Source: Chara braunii (Eukaryota > Streptophyta > Charophyceae > Charales > Characeae). From it: a stretch of 20,929 nt of DNA. The DNA lies in assembly GCA_003427395.1 (NCBI GenBank), contig BFEA01000031.1, forward strand, positions 3,948,498 to 3,969,426, written 5' to 3'. The notes beneath the pieces are model-generated. The model did not search any database. It saw only the letters and a list, made by a program, of their open reading frames with translations, and was not told where the DNA came from. The translations under genes were made by a program, and so were the position numbers. How positions within the stretch are numbered: the stretch's first letter is position 1; the number at the start of each line of letters is the position of its first letter. Shown piece after piece: positions 18,837-20,929 of this stretch.

Positions 18837-19466
18837 ATGGCGACCCTGCAGCCGCCACCTCAAGTGCCGCGCGACGGAGACGGAGCCGATCCCCCTCCTC
18901 CTCCAGCCCCACCCGTCCCCCAGTTCGCCCACGTACCGATGCGGGCGATAGGCCTTCGTCCTCGGACGCTATCCCGCCGACCCCTTGATTTTCTCACCCT
19001 CGAACAGATCCGCACCCCCGTCACCTTCCCCCTCCATCCCTTCCTCCCCCATCTCTTCCGCGACTTCTACTCTACCCGCCTACTGGCTACCGTTTACCCC
19101 CACGCATCCCTTCAGCCCGCTGCTCCCACGTTCTGCAGGCATATCCTGCTGTTCAACACTACATGGGAACGATGCAACTTGGTAGAAGTCTACTGCGTAG
19201 CCACGGGGACAATCCCCGCCTGCTGCCACTACGAGTTCTTTCGAGCGACGCTTCTCCGCACCCTCTCATCCTTCTATCGCGATTACCTCGTTTCCCTCCC
19301 TCGCAGCGGTGATCACTTCCCTCACTTCCTCCGGATCATCCAATATGAGAAGCTTCTGGTGACGGTAGAAGGGATGAATCGTTACCTACCCCCACTTCCT
19401 CCCCGACGTCCCCGAGAGATCCCCTCCATGTACCACCTTTATTGGCCCATTCCTACTAGGAGGTAG
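18837..19466 (+). CDS. 3' ORF C, Pro-rich N-terminus, unknown (209 aa)
   Basis: The ATG at 18837 gives MATLQPPPQV and a polyproline stretch (PPPPPAPPVPQ), then a likely folded region (DFLTLEQIRTPVTF, LFRDFYSTRLLATVY, FRATLLRTLSSFYRDYL, FLRIIQYEKLLVTVEGM). It stops with TAG at 19464. The frame is open upstream to 18624 as a very basic stretch (KKKRRKNK, RRRKIRK) without ATG. It overlaps the extended frame of ORF B by about 150 bases. After TAG the frame remains open for about 97 codons to TGA at 19758. No domain recognised and no signal peptide or membrane span evident. Confidence 0.5.
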   Translation: MATLQPPPQVPRDGDGADPPPPPAPPVPQFAHVPMRAIGLRPRTLSRRPLDFLTLEQIRTPVTFPLHPFLPHLFRDFYSTRLLATVYPHASLQPAAPTFCRHILLFNTTWERCNLVEVYCVATGTIPACCHYEFFRATLLRTLSSFYRDYLVSLPRSGDHFPHFLRIIQYEKLLVTVEGMNRYLPPLPPRRPREIPSMYHLYWPIPTRR

Positions 19467-19862
19467 ATCCTGATCGCATCACTATTCCCCCTCCCCCCCC
19501 CTCTCTCTCGCTCTCCATTTAATCAACAAGGGAAAACGGCACGAATCAGTGAGCTTTGTGAAGATCATGCCATCGACGATGACATCAACCTACGCTCTGA
19601 TTCGACGGCCAGCAATAAACCGGGGTGCAGAGCACACGGAGAACCGGCGGAGGATGATGGCGTCACCTGGATGACCATCAACGATTCCTGCAGCAAGAGC
19701 CCACAGAAGATTGCAATTGAAGTTGGTGTCAACATGGACTTTGGCCGGATCATTTGTTGATACGCTTGGTTCCTCATGCATCACTTTGTTCTCTCCCTCT
19801 CTCTCTCCTTCTCCGCCATTACAAGCAATTAAGAGATCGCATAATTTTGGAACCCCCTACAC
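19467..19862 (+). other. Region between ORF C and the 3' LTR
   Basis: It starts with a C/T-rich tract (about 19488-19515) and contains the in-frame continuation of ORF C up to 19760. Another CT tract lies near 19793-19810. A purine-rich polypurine tract, expected directly before the 3' LTR, is not evident; the nearest sequence is GGAACCCCCTAC. Confidence 0.45.
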
Positions 19863-19890
19863 GTCACATATGTGACGTCACATATGTGAC
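19863..19890. repeat. Two tandem 14-base palindromes at the 3' LTR start
   Basis: GTCACATATGTGAC occurs twice back to back (19863-19876 and 19877-19890). The LTR as defined by the 5' copy begins inside the second, at TGTGAC (19885). The 5' LTR lacks the extra copy. The core at the joint is TGACGTCA, the sequence of a cAMP-response-type element. Confidence 0.85.
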
Positions 19891-20596
19891 GAACTTCTTC
19901 CCGAACCCGTGCTATCTTTCGTACCCTTTCTTTTGCTTGTATTATACCAACCCCATAAAAACCCCGTTCGTTTTTTTGATTTCGGGTGCCGCATTTTTTG
20001 GCCCCCATCTTTCGGAAGCTTTTTCGATTCTCGGGTTTTGCTTTTTCTTTTTGCAATTCGGGAAATACATAGGAAATTACGTGCGCCTTAGCGAGCGCAC
20101 TGGGAATTGGGTTCGACAGTTGGGAATTCCGGGATAATCGGAGCTTCGACACATCCTTTTTGTGTGTGAATGTTCTTGGTCGCGTTGGGGAAAACTCTCG
20201 GAATTTTGTACGAATACGAATAGGCGTAGGATTTTCTTTTCCCGCGTCGCTTTTTCGCGCGCGGATATGGCGATTTCAATTTTTGAATTAGGACAGAGGC
20301 AAGCTGTAACTGTTTCGGTGTCTTTTTCTCGCTTTTTGTTGACGGCGCCGCGCATGCAAAAGCTTTCTCCTCTCTGTCCCCCCCATCGCTCCCTCCCCTT
20401 TTTCCCTCCTCTTTCTTTCTCCTCGTAACTGTTTTTTTTTTTTCTCTCTCTCCCGCTTTGCTTTTTGTGCGCGCATTTCCCTTTATTCATCATCTGAATC
20501 TTGGACCCGTCTTGCGCTAGTTCTCACGCCTTTTCTCTTCTCACCCTCTGAGTCCAGCACACGATGCCCGGTCGATCCTTCGATAACTCCCGCTCA

Positions 20597-20651
20597 CCAA
20601 TCAGGTGTGTGGATCAATAGGATCTTCCTATTGCGCGACGAATCTGATTGG
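20597..20651. promoter_or_regulatory. Nested inverted repeats with paired CCAAT boxes (3' LTR)
   Basis: Same arrangement as 9591-9645: CCAATCAG 20597-20604, inner hairpin 20615-20633, CTGATTGG 20644-20651. All four arms are unchanged. Confidence 0.75.
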
Positions 20652-20783
20652 TTGAACCTTGACTTTCGAAGGATCAACATGGCTTCCGCGGAGCACTCTT
20701 TTCAAAGTCTTCTCCTCCTGCTTCTTTCCCCACACTTCGACTTTCCCCCTACCGTCTCTCTCCCTCGCCCCCCTTCTCGCCAC

Positions 20784-20790
20784 TATAAAT
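20784..20790 (+). promoter_or_regulatory. LTR TATA box (3' LTR)
   Basis: TATAAAT at the position equivalent to 9778-9784. Confidence 0.6.
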
Positions 20791-20929
20791 TTCGCAAACG
20801 CGCCCGCAAATCTCTCTTACGTTCTCGACTCTCAAGCCAGCTTCAGGGAAGCAGTGGCTAGGCAGAGTGTTTGGTGCGAGTCGGAAAGTCCTGTCGGGCT
20901 GACGATAGGCTGATCGATTGCGCGCTGGA

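Larger units (their letters stand above)
8884..20929 (+). mobile_element. Ty3/gypsy-type LTR retrotransposon, incomplete at window end
   Basis: A direct repeat beginning TGTGACGAAC (8884 and 19885) flanks gag, protease, RT, RNase H and integrase. RT and RNase H precede integrase, the Ty3/gypsy order. At over 12 kb it is long for the superfamily. The extra length comes from a long 5' region with its own ORF and from three ORFs after integrase. The 3' LTR runs off the window, so its end and the target duplication cannot be read. Gag-pol is full of stops, so this copy is not autonomous. The LTRs differ by roughly one base in 20-25 by eye, so the insertion is not recent. Confidence 0.9.
19885..20929 (+). 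repeat. 3' LTR, truncated by the window
   Basis: Matches 8884-9923 along its entire length, with scattered substitutions and short length changes in T and CT tracts. It ends at the window edge within the match, so its full length is unknown. Confidence 0.93.

Overview
The window is nuclear DNA of a eukaryote and consists almost entirely of decayed retrotransposons. I see no host gene, rRNA or tRNA gene, or CRISPR array. Microsatellites, poly(A)-tailed LINE structure, a plant-type LINE ORF2 ending in a zf-RVT finger, and a candidate primer-binding site resembling that used with initiator Met-tRNA in plant elements suggest the green lineage. A large streptophyte alga or early land plant genome is an inference; the species is not identified.

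Layout: (1) 1-640, a composite AC/CT microsatellite with a duplicated 50-base spacer, then a cluster of GTTCA/TGAAC palindromes. (2) 640-2109 and 7861-about 8180, on the minus strand, are parts of one old Ty3/gypsy-type element (gag, leader, upstream ORF remnant). (3) A plus-strand L1-type LINE (2110-7860, ORF1 remnant, ORF2 with endonuclease, RT and zinc finger, poly(A)) is inserted in that element. An 18-base target duplication flanks it. (4) 8181-8883 is unassigned. (5) From 8884 to beyond the window end runs a second, plus-strand gypsy-type element of the same family. Its order is 5' LTR, upstream ORF, candidate PBS, gag, protease, RT, RNase H, a PHD-like zinc finger, integrase, three further ORFs, and the start of the 3' LTR.

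The plus-strand element is the most interesting part. Gag through the integrase N-terminus carries many in-frame stops and a few frameshifts, yet the reading frames from 16375 to 19466 (integrase core and the three extra ORFs) are open. The PHD-like finger lies between RNase H and the integrase HHCC finger and is separate from it. The ORF upstream of gag is conserved in the minus-strand copy with mostly third-position differences, which argues that it once coded for protein.

In a living copy, Gag would package RNA, protease would mature the polyprotein, RT/RNase H would make cDNA, and integrase would insert it. Roles for the upstream ORF, the PHD-like module and the three 3' ORFs are unknown. 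All assignments rest on motifs and on comparisons made by eye within this window.
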